Shown here: one piece after another, positions 26,384 to 34,702 of the stretch | How the letters are laid out: each line of letters begins with the position of its first letter | How positions within the stretch are numbered: position 1 is the first letter of the stretch | Origin: Microcosmobacter sp040493455 | Lineage (GTDB): Bacteria > Bacteroidota > Bacteroidia > Flavobacteriales > Flavobacteriaceae | Length of the DNA stretch: 64,000 nt | NCBI RefSeq assembly: GCF_040493455.1 | Contig: NZ_JANFDA010000009.1 | Coordinates: 21,817 to 85,816, forward strand | Reading direction: 5' to 3' | The notes under the pieces: model-generated | What the model saw: the letters and a program-made list of their open reading frames with translations, nothing else | What the model was told of the DNA's origin: nothing | The model's database searches: none | Made by a program: the position numbers and the translations under genes

Positions 26384-27073
26384 CTACAAACAATCTCCTA
26401 ATCCTGCTAATAAAGTCTGCAAATCGCCATTTTCATCGCCACAAGCATCTATACTTTCTTGTAACGCTACTTTATAATTATTGCATACTTCAGGATATTC
26501 AGGAGAACCTGTATCTGTATTATTGAATTCTTGCTCAGCAAAAAGTAATGCCTGAGTTGCTTGTAAACAGGTATTTTGATTTCCAATAGCAACCAAACCT
26601 CCTATTAGAGGAACTCTGTAAAAGTTTCCTTCATTGAAATTAACCGTTTTCAACCCATCACTTGTATAGGCATGAAACCAAAATGTTCCTGTAATTCTTT
26701 TTGGATCTACAGAGTCATCAACAAAATCTACAATAATTTGACCTTCGGCAGGATAAAGTGATAAGGTTTCGTGAGGATCATTGGCCGTAGAATAAACGAC
26801 ACCTTGTGCATCTCTGAATATAGCAACACTGGCACTTGCTGATCCTAGCTCATAAGTTCCAGCTATATCATTAGATGTTACTAATTGCAAGACTTCGGTA
26901 CCGCTACCACCTTCAAAAATAAAACCTCCAAAATCTATGTCGGCTGCATAATATGTAGCTCTCCACAACTCCCCATTTCTATTCCCTTCAATCGAAGGTG
27001 TATTGAATACCACATCATCACCACAACCAAGGAGCATTGTGAAGGTCACTAACAGGATTGATATTTTCTTCAT
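26384..27073 (-). CDS. Lipoprotein paralogous to the 25047 product
   Basis: 229 aa from the ATG at 27073, which directly starts the lipoprotein signal MKKISILLVTFTMLLGCGDD; a start 18 codons upstream would bury that signal and is rejected. The first 170 residues match the 25047 product (FNTPSIEGNRNGELWRATYY, GTYELGSA, FRDAQG, VNFNEGNFYRVPLIG), and the Cys-containing helical segment is present once rather than twice. The calcium repeats are missing. A tandem duplication with one copy extended or the other trimmed; both are read on one transcript (33-bp gap). Confidence 0.85.
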   Translation of the reverse strand: MKKISILLVTFTMLLGCGDDVVFNTPSIEGNRNGELWRATYYAADIDFGGFIFEGGSGTEVLQLVTSNDIAGTYELGSASASVAIFRDAQGVVYSTANDPHETLSLYPAEGQIIVDFVDDSVDPKRITGTFWFHAYTSDGLKTVNFNEGNFYRVPLIGGLVAIGNQNTCLQATQALLFAEQEFNNTDTGSPEYPEVCNNYKVALQESIDACGDENGDLQTLLAGLGDCL

Positions 27074-27238
27074 CTCTAATTGAGTTAGGGCAAAATTTAT
27101 TTGGTCGATTTGGGCTAAGGGCTTCAAATCTACATAATAATTTCTACATAAAGAAACGTTTAAGTCTTTGTTAAATTATGCACGCCTAATATTATCTATA
27201 AACCTTTAGTTTTTAAGGCTTAAATTAAAAAAAAGTAT

Positions 27239-27246
27239 TACATTTG
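27239..27246 (+). promoter_or_regulatory. -7 box of rpsP
   Basis: TACATTTG, matching TAnnTTTG, 46 bp before the rpsP start; no clean -33 TTTG. Confidence 0.6.
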
Positions 27247-27292
27247 CGCACTTATTAATAATCGAGGTCGTGTACCTCACTAATTAATTTAT

Positions 27293-27790
27293 ATGTCAGT
27301 TAAAATTAGATTACAAAGACACGGAAAAAAAGGGAAGCCTTTTTACTGGATTGTTGCCGCTGATGCGCGTGCAAAAAGAGATGGTAAGTACTTAGAAAAA
27401 TTAGGTATTTACAACCCTAACACTAACCCTGCAACTATCGATCTTAATATTGATGGTGCTGTACAATGGTTACAAAATGGAGCACAACCTACAGATACTG
27501 CTAGAGCTATCTTATCTTACAAAGGTGCTTTATTAAAGAATCATTTAGCTGGTGGTGTGAAAAAAGGTGCTTTAACAGAAGAGCAAGCTGAACAAAAGTT
27601 CAATACTTGGTTAGATGAAAAAGCGTCAAAAATCCAAGCAAAAGCTGATGGTTTATCAAAAGCTGCTGCTGAAGCTAAAGCTAAAGCTCTTGAAGCTGAA
27701 AAAGCGGTTAGCGATGCAAGAGTTGCTGTTGAAGAGCCAGAAGTTGAAGAAGTTGCTGAAGAGGCTACTGCTTCTAACGAAGAAGAATAA
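27293..27790 (+). CDS. rpsP: 30S ribosomal protein S16
   Basis: 165 aa. The first 80 residues are the S16 core (VKIRLQRHGKKGKPFYWIVAADARAKRDGKYLEKLGIYNP). The rest is a long Ala/Lys/Glu-rich helical tail ending in acidic repeats, an extension usual in Bacteroidota S16. Followed by rimM, as in many bacteria, but with a terminator in between. Confidence 0.97.
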   Translation: MSVKIRLQRHGKKGKPFYWIVAADARAKRDGKYLEKLGIYNPNTNPATIDLNIDGAVQWLQNGAQPTDTARAILSYKGALLKNHLAGGVKKGALTEEQAEQKFNTWLDEKASKIQAKADGLSKAAAEAKAKALEAEKAVSDARVAVEEPEVEEVAEEATASNEEE

Positions 27791-27811
27791 AAAATTAATT
27801 TTTATACTTTT

Positions 27812-27840
27812 AAAACCTGACGTTAATTGTCAGGTTTTTT
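27812..27840 (+). terminator. Hairpin terminator/attenuator between rpsP and rimM
   Basis: AAACCTGAC-GTTAATT-GTCAGGTTT with a T-run, ending only 7 nt before the rimM ATG. Any rimM mRNA read through from rpsP would hide its start region in or beside this stem. Confidence 0.85.
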
Positions 27841-27847
27841 TGTTTTT

Positions 27848-28375
27848 ATGAGGAAAGAAGATTGTTTTTATCTCGGTAAGATTGTAAAAAAATACAGTTT
27901 TAAAGGTGAAGTTTTGGTAAAGCTAGATACAGATGAGCCAGAACTTTATGAAAATATCGATGCTATTTTTATAGATCTTAGAGGAAGTTTGGTTCCTTTC
28001 TTTATTGAAGATTCTCAATTACATAAATCTGATTTGCTGCGCTTAAAGTTTGAAGATATTACTTCAGAAAAAGATGCAGATGCCATACTGAAGAGTGATC
28101 TATACCTTCCATTAGAGTTGTTACCCAAGCTTGAAGGCAATAAATTTTACTTTCATGAAGTCATCGGGTTTTCTATGGTCGATAAATCTTTTGGAAACAT
28201 TGGAATTATAAAAAGCATAAATGATTCCACAGCTCAAGCACTTTTTGAAGTCGATAGGGATGGTATTGAATTATTGATCCCAATGAATGATGAGTTTATT
28301 GTTGAAGTCAATAGAGAGACTAAAACCATTACTGTAGATACTCCGGAAGGATTGATTGATCTTTATCTTGAATAA
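27848..28375 (+). CDS. rimM: 16S rRNA processing protein RimM
   Basis: 175 aa from ATG 27848; a TTG 21 bp upstream lies in the terminator T-run and is rejected. The N-terminal RimM barrel (YLGKIVKKYSFKGEVLVKLDTDEPELY) is followed by a PRC-barrel-like half (FYFHEVIGFSMVDKSFGNIGIIKSI ... LLIPMNDEFIVEV). Assists 30S head maturation and binds S19. The gene must depend on read-through of the rpsP terminator or a promoter I cannot see. Confidence 0.94.
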   Translation: MRKEDCFYLGKIVKKYSFKGEVLVKLDTDEPELYENIDAIFIDLRGSLVPFFIEDSQLHKSDLLRLKFEDITSEKDADAILKSDLYLPLELLPKLEGNKFYFHEVIGFSMVDKSFGNIGIIKSINDSTAQALFEVDRDGIELLIPMNDEFIVEVNRETKTITVDTPEGLIDLYLE

Positions 28376-28387
28376 TGAACACTAACA

Positions 28388-28415
28388 AGATTCTTCGCTT
28401 CGCTCTGAATGACAG
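28388..28415. repeat. Dispersed intergenic repeat
   Basis: AGATTCTTCGCTTCGCTCTG followed by AATGACAG, a motif type seen repeatedly between genes of Flavobacteriia. The related element at 14118-14160 shares the TTC...CTC...TGAC frame. Confidence 0.4.
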
Positions 28416-28441
28416 TTTTAATTTAATCTATTGGAATTTAC

Positions 28442-29152
28442 GTGAGTGCATTTAAGTTTAAACAATTTACAGTCGAACAAGACCGATGTGCCATGAAAAT
28501 TGGTACAGATGGTGTACTCCTTGGTGCATGGACTAGTGTTGAGAAAAATCCATTTTCTGTATTAGATATTGGAGCTGGCACAGGTGTTCTTAGTTTAATG
28601 TTAGCGCAACGCAGTTTTGCAGAACTCATAGATGCTATAGAAATAGATGCTGATGCTTATGAACAGTGTACCGATAACTTTGAAAACTCTCCATGGAATG
28701 ATCGGTTGTTTTGCTATCATGCCTCATTAGAAGAATTTACGGAAGAAATTGATGATAAATACGACCTCATCATCTCTAACCCTCCTTTTTATTCCGAAGA
28801 CTATAAAACTGAAGATTCATCAAGGGATTTGGCACGATTTGCTGATGCACTGCCTTTTGAAGAGCTATTGAGTTGCGCTTCAAAATTACTGTCTCCAGAA
28901 GGTACTTTCTCTGTAATCATTCCTTTTAAAGAAGAGCCTTCTTTTCTAAGTAAAGCATTAGAATATGGATTATATCCTTCAAGGATACTACATGTTAAAG
29001 GAAATCCAGATTCAAGTTTCAAAAGAAGTCTAATAGAGTTTTCACGTTATCAAGCTACTACTGAAATTTCAGAATTAACCATTGAAATTTCAAGGCACAA
29101 TTACACAGAAGTCTACAAGGAATTAACCAAGGATTTCTACCTCAAAATGTAA
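28442..29152 (+). CDS. tRNA1(Val) adenine-37 N6-methyltransferase (TrmN6/YfiC-like)
   Basis: 236 aa, starting with GTG at 28442; an in-frame stop lies a few codons upstream and the next ATG would remove the conserved FKFKQFTVEQDRCAMKIGTDGVLLGAW start. A class I SAM methyltransferase with motif I VLDIGAGTGVLSL and the N6-adenine motif NPPF (IISNPPFYSED). These features are diagnostic for the TrmN6 group, which modifies A37 of tRNA1(Val). Confidence 0.9.
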   Translation: MSAFKFKQFTVEQDRCAMKIGTDGVLLGAWTSVEKNPFSVLDIGAGTGVLSLMLAQRSFAELIDAIEIDADAYEQCTDNFENSPWNDRLFCYHASLEEFTEEIDDKYDLIISNPPFYSEDYKTEDSSRDLARFADALPFEELLSCASKLLSPEGTFSVIIPFKEEPSFLSKALEYGLYPSRILHVKGNPDSSFKRSLIEFSRYQATTEISELTIEISRHNYTEVYKELTKDFYLKM

Positions 29153-29160
29153 GCCTTAAA

Positions 29161-29192
29161 ATTGCTCGCTGAAAACGTTTTCGTTACATTTG
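29161..29192 (+). promoter_or_regulatory. gcdH promoter with a central palindrome
   Basis: -33-like ATTG (29161-29164), 20 bp, then -7 TACATTTG (29185-29192). Between them lies the perfect 12-bp palindrome GAAAACGTTTTC (29171-29182), a plausible repressor site covering the promoter spacer. Confidence 0.6.
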
Positions 29193-29213
29193 CTACCACA
29201 AAAAAACTAACTC

Positions 29214-30392
29214 ATGAAGCCAGATTTATTCGAAGCACCTGATTATTATAATATTGACGAACTTTTAACGGAAGAGCACAAATTAGTGCGCGATGCAGCA
29301 AGAGAATGGGTAAAGCGCGATGTGTCTCCAATTATTGAAGAATATGCGCAACGCGCAGAATTTCCACCTCAGATTATTGGTGGATTAGCAGAGATTGGAG
29401 CGTTTGGACCTTACATCCCTGAAGAATATGGAGGTGCAGGATTGGATCAGATTTCTTATGGTCTAATAATGCAAGAAATAGAACGTGGTGATTCTGGTGT
29501 TCGTAGTACGGCATCTGTTCAATCATCATTGGTAATGTATCCGATCTGGAAATATGGTAATGAAGAGCAGCGTCAAAAATATTTGCCTAAGCTAGCTTCT
29601 GGTGAGTGGATGGGTTGTTTTGGTCTTACTGAGCCAGATCATGGTAGTAACCCAGGAGGTATGGTAACCAATTACAAAGATATGGGTGATCACTACTTGC
29701 TTAATGGTGCTAAAATGTGGATCAGTAATGCACCTTTTGCTCAGGTTGCTGTAGTTTGGGCAAAGAACGAAGAAGGTCGTATTCACGGATTAATCGTTGA
29801 GCGTGGTATGGAAGGCTTTAGTACTCCTGAAACGCACAACAAATGGTCACTTAGAGCTAGTGCAACGGGTGAGTTGATTTTTGATAATGTAAAAGTGCCT
29901 AAAGAAAATCTTCTTCCAAATAAATCTGGATTGGGCGCACCACTTGGTTGCTTGGATTCTGCTAGGTATGGTATCGCTTGGGGAGCTATTGGAGCTGCTA
30001 TGGACTGTTACGATACTGCACTAAGATACAGTAAAGAAAGAATCCAATTTGGGAAGCCTATTGGTCAATTCCAGTTACAGCAAAAGAAACTAGCTGAAAT
30101 GATTACTGAAATTACTAAAGCACAGTTGTTAACCTGGAGATTGGGTACGCTTAGAAATGAAGGTAAAGCAACTTCTGCTCAAATATCTATGGCCAAGCGT
30201 AATAATGTAGATATGGCTATAAATATTGCCAGAGAAGCAAGACAAATTTTAGGTGGAATGGGAATCACTGGTGAATATAGCATCATGAGACATTCTATGA
30301 ATCTTGAGAGTGTAATTACTTACGAAGGTACTCACGATATTCATTTATTGATTACTGGTTTAGATATTACTGGCCTAAACGCCTTTAAATAG
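29214..30392 (+). CDS. gcdH: Glutaryl-CoA dehydrogenase (acyl-CoA dehydrogenase family)
   Basis: 392 aa. Several stretches point to GCDH rather than a generic acyl-CoA dehydrogenase: RSTASVQSSLVMYPI (substrate-binding Arg and Ser region), LTEPDHGSNPGGM, ARYGIAWGAIGAA, IQFGKPIGQFQLQQKKLAEM and the catalytic Glu in TYEGTHDIH. It oxidatively decarboxylates glutaryl-CoA to crotonyl-CoA in lysine and tryptophan breakdown, passing electrons to ETF. Monocistronic, between its own promoter and a bidirectional terminator. A saccharopine dehydrogenase 9 kb away could feed the same route. Confidence 0.9.
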   Translation: MKPDLFEAPDYYNIDELLTEEHKLVRDAAREWVKRDVSPIIEEYAQRAEFPPQIIGGLAEIGAFGPYIPEEYGGAGLDQISYGLIMQEIERGDSGVRSTASVQSSLVMYPIWKYGNEEQRQKYLPKLASGEWMGCFGLTEPDHGSNPGGMVTNYKDMGDHYLLNGAKMWISNAPFAQVAVVWAKNEEGRIHGLIVERGMEGFSTPETHNKWSLRASATGELIFDNVKVPKENLLPNKSGLGAPLGCLDSARYGIAWGAIGAAMDCYDTALRYSKERIQFGKPIGQFQLQQKKLAEMITEITKAQLLTWRLGTLRNEGKATSAQISMAKRNNVDMAINIAREARQILGGMGITGEYSIMRHSMNLESVITYEGTHDIHLLITGLDITGLNAFK

Positions 30393-30413
30393 AGGTAAAA
30401 AAGTATAACAATA

Positions 30414-30444
30414 AAAAAAGCCTGATTTTAGAATCAGGCTTTTT
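30414..30444. terminator. Bidirectional terminator between gcdH and tyrS
   Basis: AAAAAAGCCTGATTTTAGAA-TCAGGCTTTTT hairpin with A-run and T-run, between two convergent genes. Confidence 0.9.
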
Positions 30445-30462
30445 GTTTTATATAGTTCGATG

Positions 30463-31770
30463 TTACTTCGCAACAATGATATAGGTGTTTCTCTTTCCTT
30501 TATTGAGAACAATATATTTGTCGTTAATAAGATCTTCTGTTGTAAGCTTGTAGTCTTCTTTTACTTTTTCCTTATTTACCGAAACAGAATTTTCCTTTAG
30601 TGCTCGTCTTGCTTCACCATTAGACCCTAAGAAATTAGTTTTAGCCGCTAAAGCACCAATCATATCAACGCCTTCCGTCAATTCTCCTTTTGAAATTTCA
30701 GCAGTTGTCACGCCTTCAAATACATCTAGGAAAGTTTGCTCATCTATAGTTTCGATATCTGCCTTGAATGTTTTGCTGAACAGGATTTCTGATGCTTTCT
30801 TAGCATTTTCAAAATCAGATTTAGAATGCACAAAAATCGTCACTTCTTCTGCTAAGCGTCTTTGTAATGCTCTTTGATGCGGTGCTTCTTTATGGTCTTC
30901 AATTATAGAATCAACAGTTTCTTTATCTAAAAACGTAAATATCTTGATGTACTTCTCAGCATCTTCATCTGAGGTGTTCAACCAAAACTGGTAGAATTTA
31001 TAAACTGATGTTTTATCAGTATCTAACCATACGTTACCACCTTCAGATTTACCAAATTTAGAACCGTCTGCTTTAGTAATTAGAGGACAAGTCATGGCAA
31101 AAGCCTTCGCTTCTTCTCCAACATTCATACGTCTAACCAACTCAGTTCCTGTAGTGATGTTTCCCCATTGGTCACTTCCTCCCATTTGCAATAAACAATT
31201 ATGAGCTTTGTGCAAGTGATAGAAATCGTATCCTTGGATTAGTTGGTAAGTAAACTCGGTAAATGACATCCCTACAGTGCCTTCTCCAGAAAGACGCTTC
31301 TTAACGGAATCTTTAGCCATCATATAGTTTACGGTAATGCGTTTACCTACATCTCTGGCAAAGTCGATAAAGGTAAAGTCCTTCATCCAATCATAATTAT
31401 TCACCAGAATTGGTGCATTGGCTTCCGGAGAATCGAAATCTAAGAATCTTGATAATACATTTTTTATGCCTTGTACATTCTTATTCAAAGTAGCTTCATC
31501 CAAAAGGTTACGCTCATCACTTTTCCCAGACGGGTCTCCAATCATTCCAGTAGCACCTCCAACCAAAGCAATAGGCTTGTGTCCTGCTTGTTGTAAGTGA
31601 CACAATAAGATTATTGGCACAAGGCTCCCAATATGTAAAGAATCTGAAGTAGGATCGAACCCAATATAGGCTGTAGTCATCTCTTTATTGAGTTGTTCTT
31701 CAGTTCCTGGCATAATATCGTGTACCATACCTCTCCATTGCAATTCTTCTACAAGATTCTTTGTTATCAT
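30463..31770 (-). CDS. tyrS: Tyrosyl-tRNA synthetase
   Basis: 435 aa from the ATG at 31770. A TTG eight codons upstream falls inside the -7 box (31792-31799) and cannot be translated. Class I signatures HIGS (46-49) and KFGKSEGG (KMSKS-like), the tyrosine pocket YQLIQGYDFYHL and GGSDQWGN, and a C-terminal S4-like RNA-binding domain (EARRALKENSVSVNKEKV). Charges tRNA-Tyr. Standard length for the TyrS group. Confidence 0.97.
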   Translation of the reverse strand: MITKNLVEELQWRGMVHDIMPGTEEQLNKEMTTAYIGFDPTSDSLHIGSLVPIILLCHLQQAGHKPIALVGGATGMIGDPSGKSDERNLLDEATLNKNVQGIKNVLSRFLDFDSPEANAPILVNNYDWMKDFTFIDFARDVGKRITVNYMMAKDSVKKRLSGEGTVGMSFTEFTYQLIQGYDFYHLHKAHNCLLQMGGSDQWGNITTGTELVRRMNVGEEAKAFAMTCPLITKADGSKFGKSEGGNVWLDTDKTSVYKFYQFWLNTSDEDAEKYIKIFTFLDKETVDSIIEDHKEAPHQRALQRRLAEEVTIFVHSKSDFENAKKASEILFSKTFKADIETIDEQTFLDVFEGVTTAEISKGELTEGVDMIGALAAKTNFLGSNGEARRALKENSVSVNKEKVKEDYKLTTEDLINDKYIVLNKGKRNTYIIVAK

Positions 31771-31791
31771 ATTAGTAAAATTAAGATTTGG

Positions 31792-31799
31792 CAAAGATA
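31792..31799 (-). promoter_or_regulatory. -7 box of tyrS
   Basis: TATCTTTG on the minus strand, 21 bp before the ATG. It fixes the start codon at 31770. Confidence 0.65.
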
Positions 31800-31852
31800 A
31801 AAATCAGTATAGAATTAATAGTGCTTAAGGGATATTTCTTTACTTTCGTTTT

Positions 31853-32878
31853 ATGATATTAGTCACAGGTGGTACAGGGCTGGTTGGCTCGCATTTATTA
31901 TACAAGCTTGTTGAAAGCGGTAACAATGTGAGAGCTATTTATAGAAGACAGCACAAATTGGAACATGTAAAGCATGTCTTTTCTTATTATTCTGATTCGC
32001 CTGATAGTCTTTTCGATAGTATAGAATGGATTGAAGCTGACCTTAATGATATTCCTGCTCTCGAAACTGCCTTTGATAATGTAGATTATGTCTACCATTG
32101 TGCAGCTTTTGTCTCTTTTGAACCAGATAAATACCATTTACTTAGGCAGACTAATATTGATGGCACCGCTAACATCGTAAACTTAGGCATTAAGTATAAT
32201 GTAAAGAAACTTTGCTATGTTAGTTCTATTGCCGCCATTGGCAGTAATGAAAATCCTGAAACATTAATCACCGAAGAAACTGCTTGGAACACTGAGGATG
32301 ATAATAGCGTGTATGCCATAAGTAAATATGGTGCCGAGTTGGAGGTTTGGCGTGGTACTCAAGAAGGTTTAGATGCTGTAGCGGTTAATCCTGGAATTAT
32401 TTTAGGCCCTGGTTTTTGGCATGGTGCAGGAAGTGGCAGCCTCTTTAAAGGCATCTATAAAGGCATGAAATATTATACTGAAGGCATTACTGGTTTTGTG
32501 GATATTTGGGATGTTGTAGATCCTATGATTTCTTTAATGGACAGCTCGATAAAAAACCAAGGTTACATCTTGATTTCTGAAAATATGTCTTTCAAAGATT
32601 TTCAAGTGTTAGTTGCTGAAAGCTTAGATGTGAAACCTTCACACAAAAAAGCAAGTAATTTTATGTTGCAAATTGCATGGAGATTGGATTGGTTGGCACA
32701 TAAACTTTTAGGAAAACGTAGACGACTGTCTAAAAACACCGCGAAATCTCTTCAATCAAAAGCTTTGTATGATAATTCTAAAATAAAGGAGGCTTTAAAT
32801 TATGAGTTCAAATCCATAAAAAAGTCTGTAGAGGAAATATCGTCTTTATTCTTACAGGATAATTCCATTAAGACTTAG
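31853..32878 (+). CDS. NAD-dependent epimerase/dehydratase (extended SDR)
   Basis: 341 aa. N-terminal Rossmann motif TGGTGLVGSHL, VYHCAAFVSF strand, catalytic YAISK (Tyr and Lys) and a C-terminal substrate domain. The sequence is closest in style to dihydroflavonol-reductase-like or 3-beta-HSD-like SDRs, but the substrate cannot be told. Its end overlaps the convergent DUF4296 gene by 11 bp. Confidence 0.85.
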   Translation: MILVTGGTGLVGSHLLYKLVESGNNVRAIYRRQHKLEHVKHVFSYYSDSPDSLFDSIEWIEADLNDIPALETAFDNVDYVYHCAAFVSFEPDKYHLLRQTNIDGTANIVNLGIKYNVKKLCYVSSIAAIGSNENPETLITEETAWNTEDDNSVYAISKYGAELEVWRGTQEGLDAVAVNPGIILGPGFWHGAGSGSLFKGIYKGMKYYTEGITGFVDIWDVVDPMISLMDSSIKNQGYILISENMSFKDFQVLVAESLDVKPSHKKASNFMLQIAWRLDWLAHKLLGKRRRLSKNTAKSLQSKALYDNSKIKEALNYEFKSIKKSVEEISSLFLQDNSIKT

Positions 32879-33353
32879 GCTTCTTCTTTTTTGGAATATT
32901 AGTAGGTTTCCCTTTTAAAGGTTTTGTTTCTAACTTCCCTATTGAATCTCGTCGTTTTTGTCGGGCAGCTTTTGTAGAATCTTGCTTCCTCTTTTTTTCC
33001 TCATTTTCTTTCTTCATCTGTGCATCGTAGTCTTTCTTCTCCTCTTCAATTCTATTTTTTACAGTTGTAATAATGTTTTTGTAAGCTTCTACATCTTGGG
33101 CATAATATCTATTACTTGTCGCAAATTGTACACTGTCAATATTGTGCTTTTCGTATAAAAGTGTTTCAGGAGAAATGCCATTATTTTCAAGAATCTTTCT
33201 GTTCGAAGCTTTTGCTGCATTAAAGATATAGGCATCATATAAAACCTCAACCATCTTCTCTTTGGGAATCAGGTTATCTGGCTTTTGAGGTTTTTTGGAA
33301 CCTTCACAGCCAAATAAGACTAAAGCAATTATTGCCAGAATATATCCTTTCAT
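32868..33353 (-). CDS. DUF4296 lipoprotein
   Basis: 161 aa. Lipoprotein signal with lipobox LVLFGC (Cys16). The DUF4296 core lies at about 25-100 (LIPKEKMVEVLYDAYIFNAA, LYEKHNIDSVQFATSNRYYA), then a highly charged K/E/R tail. A Bacteroidota-only family of unknown function, commonly next to the dihydroorotase gene as here (the genes abut). Confidence 0.88.
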   Translation of the reverse strand: MKGYILAIIALVLFGCEGSKKPQKPDNLIPKEKMVEVLYDAYIFNAAKASNRKILENNGISPETLLYEKHNIDSVQFATSNRYYAQDVEAYKNIITTVKNRIEEEKKDYDAQMKKENEEKKRKQDSTKAARQKRRDSIGKLETKPLKGKPTNIPKKKKPKS

Positions 33354-34694
33354 CTAATTCCTATTGAATGTCAATCGTTTTGCTGCTCTAACGTTATTAA
33401 CCTCTCCATTATTATACGCTAGATGACCATTAACAAAGGTATGCGTAATTTTCGATTTAAATGTAGTGCCTTCAAAAGGAGACCATCCGCATTTGTATAA
33501 CACATTATCTTTATTTACTTCCCAGCTATCATTTGGGTTTACAATCACTAAGTCTGCAAAATATCCTTCGCGGATATAGCCTCTTTTTTCAACATCGAAT
33601 AATATTGCTGGATTATGGGCTGCTTTCTCTACGATTTTTTCTATTGAAATTTTACCATTATGATGTGCTTCAAAAAGTGCTACTAAGGCATGTTGCACTA
33701 ATGGTCCTCCAGAAGGTGCTTTTGTATATACTTCTGCCTTTTCTTCTAATGTATGTGGTGCGTGATCTGTAGCGATTACATCAATTCTATCATCTAAAAG
33801 TGCTTCCCATAGTTGGTCTCTATCGTTGGCCGTTTTTACAGCAGGATTCCATTTTATATGAGTTCCTTTTTCTTCGTAATCTTTATCTGTAAACCAAAGG
33901 TGGTGAATACAAACTTCTGCAGTAATCTTCTTATCTTTTAAAGGAATACTATTATCAAACAAAGCTGTTTCCTTTCCTGTTGAAAGGTGAAATACATGCA
34001 ACCTTGCACCTGTTTTCTTTGCCAGTTCAATTGCCTTAGATGAAGACAGGTAACAGGCTTCCTCGCTTCTAATTATTGGGTGTAGCTTAATAGGAATATC
34101 ATCGCCATAGATAGCCTGATAATGCGCCTGGTTGTTTCTAATTGTGTTTTCGTCCTCACAATGCACGGAAATTACCATATCTGTGGAAGAGAATATTTTT
34201 TCGAGAATTTCTGGATCATCAACCAACATATTTCCTGTTGAAGACCCTAAAAACAGCTTAAGCCCTGCTACTTCTTTGGGATTTACTTTTAGAATTTCCT
34301 CTAAGTTATCGTTGGTACCTCCAAACATAAAGGAATAATTAGCATAAGCGGTTTCGGCTGCTCTATCGAATTTCTTATTCAGCTCTTCAATAGTTGTGGT
34401 TTGCGGCTTAGTATTTGGCATTTCTACGAAAGAAGTAATTCCTCCTGCTATAGCTGCTCTGGATTCTGTTTCTATATTAGCTTTATGGGTTAAACCTGGC
34501 TCTCTAAAATGAACCTGATCGTCAATCATCCCAGGAATTATATAACTGCCTCGAGCATCAATAACCTCGTCTGCTAAAGTTGGGTTTATTTCGGCAGAAA
34601 TAGCCTTGATATAATCACCTTCAATTAAAATATCACTTTCAATGATGGCTCCTTCATTGACTATACGTCCATTTTGTATTAAAGTTGTTCTCAT
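33354..34694 (-). CDS. pyrC: Dihydroorotase
   Basis: 446 aa from the ATG at 34694 (a GTG two codons before is less likely). Cyclic amidohydrolase with metal motif VHFREPG preceded by GMIDDQ, MPNTKP, the lysine-ligand strand GLKLFLGSS, later metal histidines SVHCEDE and HVFHLST, and the catalytic Asp in IATDHAPHT. It converts carbamoyl-aspartate to dihydroorotate in pyrimidine synthesis. Class I type; an allantoinase role cannot be fully excluded. Ends next to the DUF4296 gene and starts 8 bp after the glycosyltransferase stop. Confidence 0.9.
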   Translation of the reverse strand: MRTTLIQNGRIVNEGAIIESDILIEGDYIKAISAEINPTLADEVIDARGSYIIPGMIDDQVHFREPGLTHKANIETESRAAIAGGITSFVEMPNTKPQTTTIEELNKKFDRAAETAYANYSFMFGGTNDNLEEILKVNPKEVAGLKLFLGSSTGNMLVDDPEILEKIFSSTDMVISVHCEDENTIRNNQAHYQAIYGDDIPIKLHPIIRSEEACYLSSSKAIELAKKTGARLHVFHLSTGKETALFDNSIPLKDKKITAEVCIHHLWFTDKDYEEKGTHIKWNPAVKTANDRDQLWEALLDDRIDVIATDHAPHTLEEKAEVYTKAPSGGPLVQHALVALFEAHHNGKISIEKIVEKAAHNPAILFDVEKRGYIREGYFADLVIVNPNDSWEVNKDNVLYKCGWSPFEGTTFKSKITHTFVNGHLAYNNGEVNNVRAAKRLTFNRN

Positions 34695-34702
34695 AAACAC
34701 TT

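Noticed and set aside
27615..27851. 78-aa frame over the rpsP tail.
   Set aside because: A Lys/Leu-rich shifted reading of the Ala/Lys/Glu repeats of S16.
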